A DNA stretch of 45,767 bases from an uncultured Planctomycetota bacterium. GTDB lineage: Bacteria > Planctomycetota > Planctomycetia > Pirellulales > Thermoguttaceae. Under the pieces are notes generated by a model that saw nothing but the letters and a program-made list of their open reading frames with translations, was not told the origin of the DNA and did not search any database. This document shows positions 44,000 through 45,767 of this stretch, piece by piece (the stretch's first letter is position 1; every line of letters starts with the position of its first letter). The stretch covers positions 1 to 45,767 of the forward strand of contig CACXSS010000033.1 in NCBI GenBank assembly GCA_902770245.1, given 5' to 3'. The translations under genes and the position numbers were made by a program.

Positions 44000-44100
44000 T
44001 TAGTAATTAGTGATTAGTAATTAGTAATTGACGCAAAGCGATCATCTAACTAACCACTTACCACTCCCCAATCCATACTCCTAACACACTATACCTAATT
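43998..44100 (+). repeat. Heptamer array before the peptide-binding lipoprotein gene
   Basis: AATTAGT units (43998-44029) run into GACGCAAAGCG (44030-44040). A CT-rich stretch of looser CCTAAC/CCACTTA/CCTAATT units follows to within a few bases of the ATG at 44109. The array begins at the stop codon of the LolD-like gene. Confidence 0.8.
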
Positions 44101-44108
44101 CCATAAGT

Positions 44109-45767
44109 ATGAAACGAATCATTACCGCGTTGTTTTTATTGTCGTTTGTATTGATTGTCGGATGCGAATTTCCTGACGATGAAGCTCCGCAGCCCAATAA
44201 TTCAAACGAAAACGCTGCTGCTCAGAGCGAGGACGCTTCCGCAGACGAACAACCAGTTGCCGCGGGAGAAACGAAAAAGGATAAAATCGTTTTGGGTAAC
44301 ATGCTCGAACCGTTTACGCCCCCAACGCTGGAAGAACTCAACGCTCAGGCGGAAAAGCAGGGCGGTTGGGTCGTCAATCCGGTTAAAGACGGCTCGAAGC
44401 TGGTATATCAGTATCTCAACGGAGAACCGGCGCCGACAACGGTCGAAGAAGCGCTGAAGCTGGAAAACGATTCTCCTGAAAACAACAACAAAATTCGGCA
44501 CACGCTGGGGCGTCTTCCGGAAAATGAGGCGAAAGAAGTCGATTACAATCAAACCGTTATCCGTCAGTCGCCGTCAGACGCCAAAAGCGTCAACCCGATT
44601 ATGATGAGTTCCGTTACGGAATTCGATCTGGCGAATTTGATGTCAATCGGCATCATGTCGCATACGTACGACACGATGGAAAGCTACGCTCCGCAAGACA
44701 CGGTTCGGGAATGGAAGACCATGCCTGACCGCTACTGCGACATGTTCGTTCTTCGAGACGACATCACGTGGTCAGACGGCGAGCCGTTTACCGCCTACGA
44801 CATCGAGTTCTCGTTCAAGCTTATCATGACCCGGGAAGTTCCCACGCCCGCCATGAGAAGCGGAACCGATCAAATTAAAGCCTGCGTTGCCTACGACAAA
44901 AACACTCTCGTTTTCTTCCATAAAGAGCCGCTGGTTACAAACACCCTCAATATGAACTTTGCGGTTATTCCAAAGCATATTTATGAAAAGACCTGGGCGC
45001 TTGACCCGTCGCTGACCGGCAAGGAACACATTAAATGGGAAAACGACCCCGTTGTCGCCGGTCCGTACAAGATTACAAAGCGCGTTACAAATCAGTACAT
45101 CGAACTGGAAGCGCGCGAAGACTACTACATGTACAAAGGCAAACAGGTTCGAGAAAAGCCGTATTTCAAAAAGGTTCGAATCGACATTATTCCGTCTTCG
45201 GAAATTGCGCTCATGGCAATGAAGCGGGGCGATTTGGACTACATGCAAATCGACTTTAATCAGTGGGACACGCAAACGTCAGGACCGGAGTTTTACACCA
45301 ATTGTACAAAGGTTCAGGCGGTTGAATGGACGTCGTTCCATTTCTGCTGGAATTTGAAAACCCAGTATTTTGAAGACGTCCGCGTTCGTAAGGCGATGTC
45401 TTACGCCTTTAACTACAAGGAGATGTTCGACGTCATTCTGTTTAATCTGGCAGAACCGTCCTGCGGGATTTATCACCCGCTCAATCCGGCGTTTCCCAAA
45501 GACGCCAAACCGCCGTACGAGCAAGACCTCGTCAAGGCGATTCAACTGCTCAAAGAGGCGGGCTGGGAAGATCACGACGGCGACGGGTTGCTGGACAAAT
45601 ACGTTACCGCCGGGGCGATGATTCACAACAACGAAATCTTTATTGTCAAAGGCGGAAAGCGAGTTCCGCTGAGCAGTTCCTGGACTTTCTGGGGCGGCAA
45701 GAAGGGAAAAGAAATTGTCGCCAAAGACGGTACTCGGTACGTTGTCGAAGCCGACGCAACGTTTATT
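44109..45767 (+). CDS. Peptide/oligopeptide-binding lipoprotein (SBP_bac_5 type), 3' end cut off
   Basis: The frame is open from ATG 44109 to the window end, exactly 553 codons. It begins with a lipoprotein signal peptide and lipobox LIVGC with C19. An acidic, disordered linker follows to about residue 60, then about 90 further residues before the family core. The core includes ITWSDGEPFTAYDIEFSFKLI (about 215-235), a hallmark of extracellular solute-binding family 5 (DppA/OppA), and later AGPYKITKR and FEDVRVRKAMSYAFNYKEM. It should capture peptides or similar solutes for an ABC importer; the permease genes would lie beyond the window. With at least 553 residues it is already longer than usual because of the N-terminal insert. 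Confidence 0.9.
   Translation, partial: MKRIITALFLLSFVLIVGCEFPDDEAPQPNNSNENAAAQSEDASADEQPVAAGETKKDKIVLGNMLEPFTPPTLEELNAQAEKQGGWVVNPVKDGSKLVYQYLNGEPAPTTVEEALKLENDSPENNNKIRHTLGRLPENEAKEVDYNQTVIRQSPSDAKSVNPIMMSSVTEFDLANLMSIGIMSHTYDTMESYAPQDTVREWKTMPDRYCDMFVLRDDITWSDGEPFTAYDIEFSFKLIMTREVPTPAMRSGTDQIKACVAYDKNTLVFFHKEPLVTNTLNMNFAVIPKHIYEKTWALDPSLTGKEHIKWENDPVVAGPYKITKRVTNQYIELEAREDYYMYKGKQVREKPYFKKVRIDIIPSSEIALMAMKRGDLDYMQIDFNQWDTQTSGPEFYTNCTKVQAVEWTSFHFCWNLKTQYFEDVRVRKAMSYAFNYKEMFDVILFNLAEPSCGIYHPLNPAFPKDAKPPYEQDLVKAIQLLKEAGWEDHDGDGLLDKYVTAGAMIHNNEIFIVKGGKRVPLSSSWTFWGGKKGKEIVAKDGTRYVVEADATFI

Noticed and set aside
40266-44100. CRISPR array
   Set aside because: The repeats are 7 bp, degenerate and have no unique spacers of constant length; no cas genes are present.

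Overview
The window looks like a chromosomal segment of a planctomycete (Planctomycetota, perhaps a Pirellulales or gut-associated lineage). The evidence is large secreted proteins of the type annotated as 'hydrazine synthase alpha subunit middle domain', a Tat-exported Gfo/Idh/MocA oxidoreductase, a secreted alpha-L-rhamnosidase, two giant autotransporter-repeat proteins ending in PEP-CTERM anchors, a LeuT-type transporter, and long proline- or serine-rich extensions in the Lol transporter genes. The lineage is inferred from gene content; there is no rRNA. I see no phage, plasmid, IS element or CRISPR array.

Layout. Positions 1-559 (minus) hold the cut-off start of a secreted protein related to the next gene. 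At 1176-4175 is an NPCBM-propeller-dihaem protein. At 4580-5160 are a small hypothetical gene and a tRNA-Val(CAC) with its own promoter and terminator. At 5164-7035 is a sodium:neurotransmitter-type symporter. At 7291-14290 are two tandem paralogous tri-haem propeller/LamG-like proteins, the first broken by an internal deletion. At 14383-18235 are a Tat-exported oxidoreductase and a GH78-like alpha-L-rhamnosidase. At 18241-19359 (minus) is a YibE/F-like membrane protein. At 19550-22756 are two divergent alkaline phosphatases. At 22790-25180 is a short UvrA-like protein and at 25418-26383 a UbiA-family prenyltransferase. At 26547-38226 (minus) are two giant PEP-CTERM repeat proteins. At 38762-40261 is lysS. 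At 40377-43999 are a LolE-like permease and a LolD-like ATPase, both frameshifted. At 44109-45767 is a peptide-binding lipoprotein that runs off the end.

How the genes may work together: 1-18235 reads as an extracytoplasmic module. Haem-binding propeller proteins with carbohydrate-binding-like domains sit beside a rhamnosidase and an exported sugar-oxidoreductase homologue, which suggests oxidation or breakdown of external polysaccharide (inference). The phosphatases and the peptide-binding protein fit scavenging from the same environment.

The most striking feature is not a gene. About ten arrays of degenerate 7-bp tandem repeats occur across the window, most next to a core resembling GACGC(N)GCG, often with a complementary array on the other side. 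They lie directly against start codons, carry at least one stop codon, and appear inside at least three coding sequences. They resemble the STRR heptamer repeats described in cyanobacteria. A separate 67-bp triple-palindrome repeat is present twice. Three genes carry frame-breaking internal deletions, which is either real decay or an assembly problem.
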